Assembly: GCF_051903925.1 (NCBI RefSeq)
Contig: NZ_CP173678.1
Location: 3,286,001 to 3,350,000, forward strand
Direction: 5' to 3'
From: G051903925 sp051903925
Lineage (GTDB): Bacteria > Pseudomonadota > Alphaproteobacteria > Zavarziniales > Zavarziniaceae
DNA: 64,000 nucleotides
The position numbers and the translations under genes were made by a program. Shown one piece after another: positions 25,996 to 34,720 of the stretch (its first letter is position 1; each line of letters begins with the position of its first letter). Under the pieces are notes generated by a model. That model did not search any database and was not told the origin of the DNA. It worked only from the letters and a program-made list of their open reading frames with translations.

Positions 25996-27482
25996 CAGGG
26001 TGCCCCGTCCGCCATGGGGCAGGGGCCCGCGCAGCGCGCCATCAGGCGGAAGCGCCCGACGTCGCGGGCGACCGCATAGCGGGCCAGAAGGCCGGGCAAT
26101 CCAGGGATGATGGCCATGTCCGACAGATAGTCGACAATGGGCCCCCCTGGCCAGGACCGCTCCACCAGGATCAGTTCGGGGCGGGCGGCATCCAGGTCCG
26201 CTACGACCTGGTTCAGGATGGCGTCGTCGGCGGTGGGGCGTTGCCCCCGCTGGTAGCGGGCGAACATCGGCCATAGCGACATGTGCCGCCCCGACCAGCG
26301 CAGGTCGAGGTCAGCGGCCACGGTGAAGACCGGGGCGAAAACGGTCAGCGCGCCGATGCGGATGGGGCCCCGCCAGGCATGGGCCGCGATCTCGCCCGCG
26401 ATCGCCGCTTCCAGCGCCACCGCCTCGGCCCGCGACGGGTAGGGGCGGAGGGACTGGCCCACAAGCTGCTGGCCACAGGCGAGCACCAGCAGGACAGCGC
26501 CCGCCAGCGTCGCCAGCCGGGGTGCCTGCGCGATGCCGGGCGCGTGGGCCTGGCGCCATGCGGCAAGGCCGAGCAGGACGCCCGCCACCGCCAGCGGATA
26601 GAGGTGGTAGTCGAAGCCACGCGCCTGGAGGATCGCCGACAGCGCGGCGCCCAGCGCCACCGCCAGCAGCGGGCCCAGGGCGGCCCTGGCCGGGCCGTGG
26701 CGCCCCAGCGGCAGCGCCGCCAGTGCCTGCAGCAGCACCAGCCCCGCCAGCCAGGGCCGCAGCGCCAGCCAGAGCGGGCGTCCCCAATCGGCGACATAGA
26801 CGGCGAGGGCAAAGGGGACGATGGTCGCCAGGTACTCGGGGTAGAACAGCGGCACCGACGCCGCGACGGCCGCAACCGTTCCGGCCAGGCCACAGGCGGC
26901 CCAGCGCAGATCGGTCCGCCGCCAGGCGCCGCGCAGGGCGGCCTCCATCCCCAGGAGCAGCGGCAGCAGCAGGAAATAGGGCTTCAGCGCGACGCCCAGT
27001 CCCGCCAGCACGCCCAGTGCCAGGGCCGGGGCGCGACCCGCGCGCGCGCCGGGCAGGCACAGCACCAGCAGCGGCAGGATGGCGATCATCAGCAGGTGCT
27101 CGCGCTGGCCGAAATGGCGTACGGCAAGCGGCCCCAGCAGGACAAGGACCAGCAGCGCCAGTCCGGGCCGGGCCGGCTGCAGCCATGCCACCAGTGCCGC
27201 CGAGCCGAGCGCCAACGTGGCGACCACGCCGTCGAAGACGGTGGACGCGGGCAGCCCCAGGGCGCGCGACAGGTGCACGACCGCTTCGGCCAGCCAGTAG
27301 ACCGGCGGCGGATTGAACTCCACCACGTCGACATAGAGGCGACCGCCATCGGCCAGGCGCTGGGCCATGACCAGGAACATGGCGGCATCGCCATTCACGC
27401 CATGCAGCCCCTTGAGGACGACAAGCACCGCAAGGAGCAGCCCGGCAAGGGCCGCCCAGGCCAGCATGCGGGCAGGCGTCAC
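25995..27482 (-). CDS. GT-C/ArnT-like polytopic membrane glycosyltransferase (family 39-type)
   Basis: Membrane protein of 495 residues with about 10-12 hydrophobic segments. The first loop contains the acidic/tyrosine pattern DAAMFLVMAQRLADGGRLY and EFNPPPVYWL, typical of family-39 (PMT/ArnT-like) enzymes that transfer sugars from polyprenyl-phosphate donors. It starts with GTG at 27482; an internal ATG five codons later could also be used. It is coupled to the MgtC-like gene downstream. Acceptor and sugar are unknown. Classification rests on topology and the first loop only. Confidence 0.7.
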   Translation of the reverse strand: MTPARMLAWAALAGLLLAVLVVLKGLHGVNGDAAMFLVMAQRLADGGRLYVDVVEFNPPPVYWLAEAVVHLSRALGLPASTVFDGVVATLALGSAALVAWLQPARPGLALLVLVLLGPLAVRHFGQREHLLMIAILPLLVLCLPGARAGRAPALALGVLAGLGVALKPYFLLLPLLLGMEAALRGAWRRTDLRWAACGLAGTVAAVAASVPLFYPEYLATIVPFALAVYVADWGRPLWLALRPWLAGLVLLQALAALPLGRHGPARAALGPLLAVALGAALSAILQARGFDYHLYPLAVAGVLLGLAAWRQAHAPGIAQAPRLATLAGAVLLVLACGQQLVGQSLRPYPSRAEAVALEAAIAGEIAAHAWRGPIRIGALTVFAPVFTVAADLDLRWSGRHMSLWPMFARYQRGQRPTADDAILNQVVADLDAARPELILVERSWPGGPIVDYLSDMAIIPGLPGLLARYAVARDVGRFRLMARCAGPCPMADGAP

Positions 27483-27537
27483 GGCGTGGCGATGGCGCAG
27501 GGCGGGCGGCGCGCGACCGGCGCCGCCCCATCGCGGA

Positions 27538-28083
27538 TCAGGCGGCCAGCGCCCCCTCGATCGCGCCGACCAGGCGTTCGTCGGTGGGGCCCATGTCGGG
27601 TGAGAAGCGGCCGATCACCTTGCCATCCTTGCCCACCAGGAACTTCTCGAAGTTCCACAGCACTTCCGGCTCCGCGTTCGGCGTCATGCCATAGCCCTTG
27701 AGCCGCTCGCGGAAGGTGTCCGTCCCCTCGGCCTTGGGCTGGGCGGCGGTCAGCGCCGCATAGAGCGGATGCTTGTCGCTGCCGGCGACCGAGATCTTGG
27801 AAAACAGGGGAAAATCGACCGAGAACTTGGTGGTGCAGAACTCCTGGATCTCGGCATCGGAGCCGGGCTCCTGCCCTGCGAAGTTGTTGGCGGGGAAGCC
27901 GAGCACGACAAGGCCCTTGTCCTTGTACTTGGAATAGAGCGCCTCCAGCCCCTCGTATTGCGGGGTCAGGCCGCACTTGGAGGCGGTATTGACGATCAGC
28001 AGCACCTTGCCGGCATAGGCGCCGAGGCTGCTGTCCTGGCCGTCGATCGTCTTCAGCGCGATGGATTGAAGCTCGCTTGCCAC
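27538..28083 (-). CDS. Glutathione peroxidase-family thiol peroxidase
   Basis: Cytosolic peroxidase of 181 residues (GPx/BtuE type). The catalytic tetrad is visible: C37 in TASKCGLT, Q71 in NNFAGQEPG, and W143-N144 in WNFEKFLV. A second cysteine, C83 in EFCTT, is placed as the resolving residue of thioredoxin-dependent members. The start is GTG behind GGGAG. It has no signal peptide and is a separate transcription unit between a glycosyltransferase-like gene and a racemase-family gene. Confidence 0.93.
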   Translation of the reverse strand: MASELQSIALKTIDGQDSSLGAYAGKVLLIVNTASKCGLTPQYEGLEALYSKYKDKGLVVLGFPANNFAGQEPGSDAEIQEFCTTKFSVDFPLFSKISVAGSDKHPLYAALTAAQPKAEGTDTFRERLKGYGMTPNAEPEVLWNFEKFLVGKDGKVIGRFSPDMGPTDERLVGAIEGALAA

Positions 28084-28130
28084 CTGGTGCTCCCGTCTCT
28101 GGGTGTTCGAAGGCGCGCAGTGTGGCGCGG

Positions 28131-28892
28131 TCAGGCGCCTCGCGCCACTTGTGATACGGCCGCCCGATCGCCCGGGGCGGCGCTGTCGCCCGGGATGCCA
28201 TCGTCCAGGGCTGCCGCGACGGCCGCCTGGGCATGCAGGCTGGTCGTGTCGAACAGCGGCACCGGACTGTCGTCCGGGCCAAGCAGCAGCATGATCTCGG
28301 TACAGCCCAGGATCACCGCCTCCGCCCCCCGCGCGACCAGCCGGGCGATGACCTGGCGATAGGCCTGGCGCGAGCGGTCGTCGACGATCCCGGCGACAAG
28401 CTCGTCATAGATGACGCGGTGGACCAGCGCGCGGTCGGCGGCCTCCGGCACGATCACATCCAGCCCGTGGCGAGCGGCAAGGCGACCCTTGTAGAAGTCC
28501 TGTTCCATCGTGAAGGCGGTGCCCAGCAGGCCGACACGGGCAATTCCCGCCGCGCGGACGCGCGCGCCCGTGGGGTCGGCGATGTGCAGCAGCGGAATGC
28601 CGACCGCCGCCTGCACCAGGTCGGCCATGCGGTGCATGGTGTTGGTGCAGATCAGCAGGACTTCGGCCCCGGCAGCCTGGAGCCGTTGCGCCGCATCGAC
28701 CATGCGGGCGGCAAGGGCGTCCCAGTCGCCATCGTGCTGCAGGCGCTCGATTTCGGAAAAGTCGAACGACCAGAGCAGGCACCGGGCCGACGCGGTCGGC
28801 CCCAGGCGGTCGCGCACCCCCTCATTCAGGATGCGGTAGTACTCGGCGGAGCTTTCCCAGCTCATGCCACCGATCAGGCCGATCATCTTCAT
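28131..28892 (-). CDS. Aspartate/glutamate racemase-family protein
   Basis: Protein of 253 residues similar to the YgeA/aspartate-racemase group, which uses two cysteines for cofactor-independent racemisation. The N-terminus IGLIGGMSWESSAEYY is diagnostic. The two active-site cysteines are in ICTNTMH near residue 86 and ILGCTEIML near 198. Start chosen at the ATG giving this N-terminus. A broad-specificity amino-acid racemase is the best guess. A D-aminopeptidase gene lies 3 kb away, so D-amino acid metabolism may be a local theme. Confidence 0.87.
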   Translation of the reverse strand: MKMIGLIGGMSWESSAEYYRILNEGVRDRLGPTASARCLLWSFDFSEIERLQHDGDWDALAARMVDAAQRLQAAGAEVLLICTNTMHRMADLVQAAVGIPLLHIADPTGARVRAAGIARVGLLGTAFTMEQDFYKGRLAARHGLDVIVPEAADRALVHRVIYDELVAGIVDDRSRQAYRQVIARLVARGAEAVILGCTEIMLLLGPDDSPVPLFDTTSLHAQAAVAAALDDGIPGDSAAPGDRAAVSQVARGA

Positions 28893-28948
28893 GGCCGCAA
28901 TCCTAGTGCGGCCCGGCCTCCGCGTCGTGCCCGGTCCGCGCGTGTACC

Positions 28949-29227
28949 TCAGCCTTCGCCGGAGGCCGTGCGTCCGGTGCGGGAGGCATCGACGCCAGCG
29001 CCATCGCGCCGGGGCGTGCTGAGCAGCGGCTGAGCGGGGTCGTGGTCGCCATGGCCGCCGTCGGAGCCGGCCTCGCCCTGGCGCTGGCCGTCCTCGCGCG
29101 CGATCTGCAGGGCGGCGGCGTTCCAGTGCTCGTGCTGCCGGCCCAGAGGGCGCCCGTCCTGTTCCCACAGGTAGAAGGCCCGGGTGCGGATGCGCTCGGT
29201 GCGCGCGGCGTCGGGATCGTGGCTCAT
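28949..29227 (-). CDS. DUF2934-domain small protein
   Basis: Small hydrophilic protein (92 residues). The first 45 residues match DUF2934 (RIRTRAFYLWEQDGRPLGRQ followed by EHWNAA), a domain common in alphaproteobacteria and of unknown function. The remaining half is low-complexity, rich in Gly, Asp and Arg. Two in-frame ATGs exist; the second (29225-29227) is better spaced from AGGACAGGAG. It lies alone between the racemase and the histidine kinase genes. Confidence 0.75.
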   Translation of the reverse strand: MSHDPDAARTERIRTRAFYLWEQDGRPLGRQHEHWNAAALQIAREDGQRQGEAGSDGGHGDHDPAQPLLSTPRRDGAGVDASRTGRTASGEG

Positions 29228-29464
29228 CGTCATCTCCTGTCCTGCCGGCTTGTGCTGGCATTGCGTGATGGACCCGTTCCAACCCCAACGCGGCCAAAGG
29301 GTTCAGGCGGGACACCCCGACGGGGGGCGGCGGACGATCGCCCGACCGTCGCCCGCGCACCACAGGCTGGCGCGATCTGCGGGCTGGCCGCAGGAATGTT
29401 GCAGACACCAGGCATCCGAATCGCGGGATCCGGGTTGTGATGGGCTGGAGGGTCGGGGGAGTTC

Positions 29465-32014
29465 ATGACGCAGGACGGCACCTGGGACGAAGGCGGGGGG
29501 GACGGCGATCCCTTGGCCGGCGTTTTTCCGGGCAACAGCGAGATGGCCCGGCTGATGCGACGGCACGACTGGAGCGCCACGCCGCTGGGCGATCCGCGGG
29601 CCTGGCCGGACGCGCTGAAGATCCCCATGCGCATGCTGCTGACGACGCGCTTCGAGATGTGGCTGGGCTGGGGCCCGGACATGCTGTTTTTCTACAACGA
29701 CGCCTATATCCCGACGCTGGGCATCAAGCATCCGGCGATGATGGGCCGCCCGTTCCGCGAGGTCTGGGCCGAGGTCTATGACGATGTCGCGGACCAGGTG
29801 GCGCGCGTCTGGGCGGGCGAGGGCACCTGGAACAAGGCGCTGCTGCTGCTCCTGGAACGCAGCGGCTATCCAGAGGAGACCTATCACAGCTTCTCCTACA
29901 GTCCGCTCCACGGCGGCGACGGCAGCGTCAGCGGCCTGCTGTGCGTGGTGAACGAGGACACCGAGCGCGTCATCGGCGAGCGCCGCATGGACACGCTGCG
30001 CCAGCTGGGCATGGCCCTGGTCGGCGCGGCCAGCGAGGACACCGTGCGCCAGGCCGCCTGCACGGTTCTGGACGCCAATCGCCGCGATTTTCCCTTTGCC
30101 CTGGTCCGGCTGGGCGCGTCGCCTCTCTTTCATGCCGCCGGGGAGGCTGCCCGCGCCCTGGTCGACCGCACTGAAGTGGCGGCGCTGCTGCCGCCGGAGG
30201 CCGCCGACGACCCCGCCGCCGCCCAGGTCGTGCGCCTGCCGGACGGGATCGACTGGCCCAGCGGCGACTGGGACCGGCCGCCCGATGCGGCCATGACCGT
30301 GCCGATCCCGGGGGCCGCGGACCAGGCACCGTTCGGCTGGCTGATCCTGGGCCTCAACCCCTATCGCCGCGCCGACGACCATCTGGGCGACTTCGTCCGC
30401 CTGATCGCCGGGCAGATCAGCGGTGCGCTGGCCAATGTCGCCGCGCTGACGGCGGCCGAGCGACGGGCCGAGCGGATCTGGTCGCATGGCCGCGACCTGA
30501 TGGTGGTGGTGGGCGCGGATGGCGTGTTCCGTTCGGCCAGCCCCGCCTGGACGCGCATCCTGGGCCACCCTGCCGAGGACGTGGTCGGCCATCATTTCAG
30601 TGAATTCATCGTACCGGAGGACGAGCCCGATTCCCTTGCCGCCCTGCAGCGTGCGGCCGCCGCCGCCGACCTGACCGGGTTCGAGAACCGCTATCGCACA
30701 GCCGACGGGGCCTATCGCTGGATCTCGTGGCACACGGCGGTCGAGGATGGGCTGGTCTATGCCTATGGCCGCGACGTCACCGACCAGCGCGCCAACGCCG
30801 AAGCCCTGCGCGCCGCCGAGGAGGCCCTGCGCCAGGCCCAGAAAATGGATGCCGTGGGGCAGCTGACGGGCGGCATCGCGCACGACTTCAACAACCTGCT
30901 GACCGGCATCATCGGCTCGCTCGAGATGATGCAGAGGCGCATTGCCCAGGGACGGACCGCCGATGTCGAACGCTACGCCGCGGCGGCGACGGCCAGCGCC
31001 GACCGCGCGGCCTCGCTGACCCAGCGCCTGCTGGCCTTTTCCCGGCGCCAGGCGCTGGATCCGAAGGTGGTGGACGTGAACCAGCTCGTCGCCGGGATGG
31101 ACGAGCTGATCCGCCGGTCCATCGGCGAGGGGATCGTCCTGGAGCAGGTCTGCGCCGCCGACCTGTGGCACACGCGGTGCGATGCCAACCAGCTGGAGAG
31201 CGCCATCCTGAACCTGGCGATCAACGCGCGCGACGCCATGCCGGGCGGCGGGCGCCTGACCATCGCCACGACCAATGCCACGATCGATCCCGAGCAGGCG
31301 CTGCTGCGCCATGGCGGACCGCCGGGGGAGTACGTGACCGTGTGTGTCGCCGACACCGGCCACGGCATGGCGCCCGACGTGGCCGCCCGGGCGTTCGAGC
31401 CGTTCTTCACGACCAAGCCGCTGGGCCAGGGGACGGGCCTGGGCCTGTCCATGATCTATGGCTTTGCCCGGCAGTCGGGTGGCTTCGTCACCATCGACAG
31501 CGCGGAAGGCACGGGCACGGCCGTGCGCCTGCATCTGCCGCGCTGCCATGACAGCGCCGTTGTCGAGCCGCCGGTGGAGGCGTCACCGCAGGCCGCGCGA
31601 CCGCCGCCCACGGAGACCGTCCTGGTAGTCGAGGACGAACCCACCGTGCGGGCGCTGATCGTCGACGCCCTGCAGGAGCGGGGCTATCGCACGATCGAGG
31701 CGGGGGACGGCCCGGCGGGCCTGGAGATCCTGCGCAGCGCGGTGGGTGTCGACCTTCTGGTCAGCGATGTCGGCCTGCCCGGTCTCAACGGGCGGCAGCT
31801 GGCCGATGCGGGGCGAGCCCTGCGCCCGGACCTGCCGGTGTTGTTCGTGACCGGCTATGCCCATAACGCGGCCGTGGGCAACGGCCTGCTGGAGCCGGGC
31901 ATGGAGGTGCTGACCAAGCCCTTTGCCATCGACCAGTTGATGGACCGGATCCGGGCGATGATCGATGGCCGGCCGGCACGGTTGGGGGATGCGGTCGGGC
32001 CTGCCGTGGCCTAG
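29465..32014 (+). CDS. Hybrid sensor histidine kinase with C-terminal receiver domain
   Basis: Soluble two-component sensor of 849 residues without membrane spans. Order: N-terminal PAS-like domain (about 25-165, with the DWSATPLG...WP start and FSYSPLHGG), a GAF-like region (about 175-335), a PAS domain (about 340-450), the HisKA helix pair with phospho-accepting H473 in GGIAHDFNNLL, an HATPase domain with N, G1 (DTGHGM), F (FEPFFTT) and G2 (GTGLGLSM) boxes, and a receiver domain with phospho-accepting D768 (VSDVGLPG) and K in TKPF. GGGGG precedes the ATG. No DNA-binding response regulator is adjacent, so output may be by phosphotransfer to an unlinked protein. The signal is unknown; the N-terminal PAS type occurs often in cytosolic light or redox sensors. 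Confidence 0.93.
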   Translation: MTQDGTWDEGGGDGDPLAGVFPGNSEMARLMRRHDWSATPLGDPRAWPDALKIPMRMLLTTRFEMWLGWGPDMLFFYNDAYIPTLGIKHPAMMGRPFREVWAEVYDDVADQVARVWAGEGTWNKALLLLLERSGYPEETYHSFSYSPLHGGDGSVSGLLCVVNEDTERVIGERRMDTLRQLGMALVGAASEDTVRQAACTVLDANRRDFPFALVRLGASPLFHAAGEAARALVDRTEVAALLPPEAADDPAAAQVVRLPDGIDWPSGDWDRPPDAAMTVPIPGAADQAPFGWLILGLNPYRRADDHLGDFVRLIAGQISGALANVAALTAAERRAERIWSHGRDLMVVVGADGVFRSASPAWTRILGHPAEDVVGHHFSEFIVPEDEPDSLAALQRAAAAADLTGFENRYRTADGAYRWISWHTAVEDGLVYAYGRDVTDQRANAEALRAAEEALRQAQKMDAVGQLTGGIAHDFNNLLTGIIGSLEMMQRRIAQGRTADVERYAAAATASADRAASLTQRLLAFSRRQALDPKVVDVNQLVAGMDELIRRSIGEGIVLEQVCAADLWHTRCDANQLESAILNLAINARDAMPGGGRLTIATTNATIDPEQALLRHGGPPGEYVTVCVADTGHGMAPDVAARAFEPFFTTKPLGQGTGLGLSMIYGFARQSGGFVTIDSAEGTGTAVRLHLPRCHDSAVVEPPVEASPQAARPPPTETVLVVEDEPTVRALIVDALQERGYRTIEAGDGPAGLEILRSAVGVDLLVSDVGLPGLNGRQLADAGRALRPDLPVLFVTGYAHNAAVGNGLLEPGMEVLTKPFAIDQLMDRIRAMIDGRPARLGDAVGPAVA

Positions 32015-32063
32015 CCTTGGCGTCATTCTGCGGCGGTGCCGCGCCCCCGATGAGCCCCGATCC

Positions 32064-33629
32064 ATGACGCATCTCGATTCCGCCGCCCTTGACGCCGCCC
32101 TGGACCTGCTGCCGGCGCGCTTTCCGGGGCCGGGTGGCGTGGCGGGTGTCGTGAAGGACGGCCGCATCGTCGGCGCGCGCGCCTGGGGCCATGCCGACCT
32201 GGAGGCTGGCCTGGCCATGACGCGGGCGACGCGCCTGCCCATCTGCTCGATCTCGAAGCAGTTTACCTGCGCCGTCCTGCTGGCGACGCTGGGCGATCCG
32301 GCGCGTCTGGACGATGGCGTGCGCGGCCTGCTGCCCAACCTGGCGGGGCCGCTGCCCAGTGCGCGGCAGCTGTGCGACAACCAGTCGGGCCTGCGCGACT
32401 ATTGGGCCCTGACCGTGCTGCACGGCGCCCGGGCGGAGCAGACATTCCGGCGCGAGGACGCGCATCCGGTCCTGGCGCGCATGCGCAGCACGCATTTCGC
32501 GCCGGGCACCAGCTACTCGTACTGCAATGCCAATTTCCGCATCCTGGGCGACCTGATCGAGGACGCGACAGGCACGGACCTTGAGAGCCTCTATCGCCGC
32601 CATGTCTGGGGACCGGCGGGCATGGGCACCGCCGTCCTGGCGGCCGACACGCGCGCGCCCGTCGATGGCGTGGTCGGTTACGAGGGGAGCGACGCGACCG
32701 GCTTCCTGCCGGCGGCGAACGGCATCTATTGGATCGGCGATGCCGGGATCGCGGCGTCGCTGGAGGACATGCTAGCCTATGAGGCGTGGATCGACGCCAC
32801 GCGCGATGATGCGGCCGGCCTGTACCGGCGCCTGGCCCTGGCGCCCGCCTTCAGCGACGGAAGCCCGGCGCGCTACGGCTTCGGTCTGGCGCACGAGGCG
32901 ATGGAGGGCGTGGCCCTGACCGGCCATGGCGGGGCGCTGCGCGGCTTCCGGGCGCAGCGCCTGCATGCGTCGGCGGCCCGCTTGTCGGCGGTCGTCATGC
33001 TGAATTATGAAGGCAACGCCCATGGCGCCGCGCGCAGCCTGGTGGCCGCGGCCCTTGGCCTGCAACCGCCCACGGCGGGCGAGGCGGTGCCCGAGGCGTG
33101 GAGCGGACAGTGGATCGGGGAGGAAACCGGCCTGCTGGCCCGGCTGGACGTCGCGGGCCGCAGCGCCGTCCTGCGCTATGGCACGGGGCCTGAGGCGCTG
33201 GACCTGCGCCCCGACGGCACGCTGGCGGGCCCCGGCGTCACCCTGGCCCGGACGGGCGATAGCCTGACCATGGCGCGGCCGGGAGAGAACCGCATCCAGG
33301 TCATGCGTCCCCTGCCGCGGCTGGAGCGGGCGGACGCGAAGGCCCTGGCCGGCGTCTATCATGCCGAGGAACTGGACGCGACGCTGCGGATCGAGGAGCG
33401 CGACGGCGGCGTGCATGCGATCTTCCAGGGCATGCTGGGCGAAGGCCGGCCGGAGCGCATCGCGCCCGCCGGCCCCGACACCTGGACGATCGCCACCCGA
33501 CGCTCGATGGACGCTCCGGCGCCGGGCGACTGGACGCTGTGCCTTGCCCGCGCGTCCGACGGGACGACCACGGGCTTGCGCCTTGGCTGCTGGCTGGCCC
33601 GCGACATTGCCTATCGCCGCATCGCCTGA
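32064..33629 (+). CDS. dap: D-stereospecific aminopeptidase (penicillin-recognising serine hydrolase)
   Basis: Serine hydrolase of 521 residues closely resembling the D-aminopeptidase of Ochrobactrum anthropi, which removes N-terminal D-amino acids from peptides. The catalytic SxxK (S62-K65 in CSISKQF) and YxN (Y153-N155 in SYCNANF) fall at the same residue numbers as reported for that enzyme. Residues 1-330 form the beta-lactamase-like domain and the rest forms two beta-barrel domains. The ATG at 32064 gives the matching N-terminus. No signal peptide is seen, so a cytosolic location is expected. It is convergent with a LysR gene and follows the histidine kinase by 50 bases. Confidence 0.9.
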   Translation: MTHLDSAALDAALDLLPARFPGPGGVAGVVKDGRIVGARAWGHADLEAGLAMTRATRLPICSISKQFTCAVLLATLGDPARLDDGVRGLLPNLAGPLPSARQLCDNQSGLRDYWALTVLHGARAEQTFRREDAHPVLARMRSTHFAPGTSYSYCNANFRILGDLIEDATGTDLESLYRRHVWGPAGMGTAVLAADTRAPVDGVVGYEGSDATGFLPAANGIYWIGDAGIAASLEDMLAYEAWIDATRDDAAGLYRRLALAPAFSDGSPARYGFGLAHEAMEGVALTGHGGALRGFRAQRLHASAARLSAVVMLNYEGNAHGAARSLVAAALGLQPPTAGEAVPEAWSGQWIGEETGLLARLDVAGRSAVLRYGTGPEALDLRPDGTLAGPGVTLARTGDSLTMARPGENRIQVMRPLPRLERADAKALAGVYHAEELDATLRIEERDGGVHAIFQGMLGEGRPERIAPAGPDTWTIATRRSMDAPAPGDWTLCLARASDGTTTGLRLGCWLARDIAYRRIA

Positions 33630-33651
33630 GGGCCCGGGGAGCGCGTGACGG

Positions 33652-34593
33652 TCAGCCTGGCGCCGCCATCGCGGCGCAAGCGGCGAACTGGTCGCGCAGC
33701 CAGGCATGGCCCGGGTCGCCGTCCACCCGGCGGTGCCACATCATGGTCAGGACCATGTCCGGCACCGCGATCGGCGATGGCAGGACGGCAAGGTCGAAGC
33801 GCAACGCATAGAGCCGTGCCAGGCTTTGCGGTATCAGCGCGATGCAGTCGCTCTGGGCGACGATCAGCGGCAGGTTGACGAACTCCGACACGACCACCCG
33901 GTCCACCTGCTGCAGGCCACGCTCGCGCAGGTACAGCACTTCCAGGCTGGCGGGCAGCGACAGGTCCAGGTTGAAGGTCGCATGCGCCCGCGCGAAATAG
34001 CCCTGCTCGTCCAGCCCCGTGGCCGCCGCCGGATCATCCCGCCGCACGATCACGACAAAGGGTTCGGTCAGGATCGGCGCCGTGGCGAAGCTGGCGCTGT
34101 CGTCCACGACCGTGGCCAGGACGGGGCGCGGCCCGACGATCAGGTCGATCCGGCCCGCGCGCAGCAGCTCGCTCGATTCGCGTCGCGCCACGCTGAACTG
34201 CACGCTGGCCGATGGGGCCGCCCGGCCCAGGCGCGCCGCCAGCGGCGGCCCCACGATCGCCGCCACATAGTCGGCCGTTGCGATGCGGAAGCGGCGCGTC
34301 GTGGTCGCCGGATCGAACGCCCCCCGGCCGATCACCTGGCGGACGCTGGTCAGGCTCGCCTCCAGCGCTGGCTGCAGGGCTATGGCCCGCTCGGTCAGGC
34401 GCATGCGCCGTCCCTCCCGTACCAGCAGCGCGTCCCCGAAATGCGCGCGCAGGCGGCGCAGGCCGTTGCTCACCGCCGCCTGGGTCAGGTTCAGCTCGAC
34501 CGACGCGCGCGTCACGTTGCGATGGCGCAATAGCGCGCTCAGCATCGGCAGCAGGTTCAGGTTGATGCCGCGCAGGCCGTCTCCCGGTTCCAT
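33652..34593 (-). CDS. LysR-family transcriptional regulator
   Basis: Regulator of 313 residues with an N-terminal winged helix-turn-helix (about 8-65: NLLPMLSALLRHRNVTRAS followed by LNLTQAAVSNGLRRLR) and a two-lobed effector domain. The NodD/PcpR-like start INLNLLP suggests the NodD-like subgroup, often aromatic-responsive. An earlier ATG at 34641 is possible, but it would place the inverted repeat at 34614-34637 inside the coding region; the ATG at 34593 leaves that repeat as an operator. Divergent from the flavin monooxygenase, its likely target. Confidence 0.88.
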   Translation of the reverse strand: MEPGDGLRGINLNLLPMLSALLRHRNVTRASVELNLTQAAVSNGLRRLRAHFGDALLVREGRRMRLTERAIALQPALEASLTSVRQVIGRGAFDPATTTRRFRIATADYVAAIVGPPLAARLGRAAPSASVQFSVARRESSELLRAGRIDLIVGPRPVLATVVDDSASFATAPILTEPFVVIVRRDDPAAATGLDEQGYFARAHATFNLDLSLPASLEVLYLRERGLQQVDRVVVSEFVNLPLIVAQSDCIALIPQSLARLYALRFDLAVLPSPIAVPDMVLTMMWHRRVDGDPGHAWLRDQFAACAAMAAPG

Positions 34594-34613
34594 CGCGCCA
34601 GTATTCCATAAAT

Positions 34614-34637
34614 CCGGTGAATGATTGGCATCACCGG
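34614..34637. promoter_or_regulatory. Candidate LysR-binding inverted repeat
   Basis: CCGGTGA-N10-TCACCGG, perfect 7-bp arms, containing a T-N11-A element (34618/34630). It lies between the LysR gene and the divergent monooxygenase gene, the standard place for a LysR activation site. Confidence 0.5.
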
Positions 34638-34680
34638 GCAAAAGTTCCGCATGGGGTCCGGTTGCGGCAGGCTGCTGTCC

Positions 34681-34691
34681 GAACGACGTTC
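34681..34691. promoter_or_regulatory. GAACG-A-CGTTC palindrome upstream of the monooxygenase
   Basis: Perfect 5-1-5 palindrome, 29 bases before the ATG. It matches the GAACG-N-CGTTC core of the palindrome at 9869-9881. Confidence 0.35.
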
Positions 34692-34720
34692 AGAACGCCT
34701 TGATCCGGGGAGGTCCCGTC

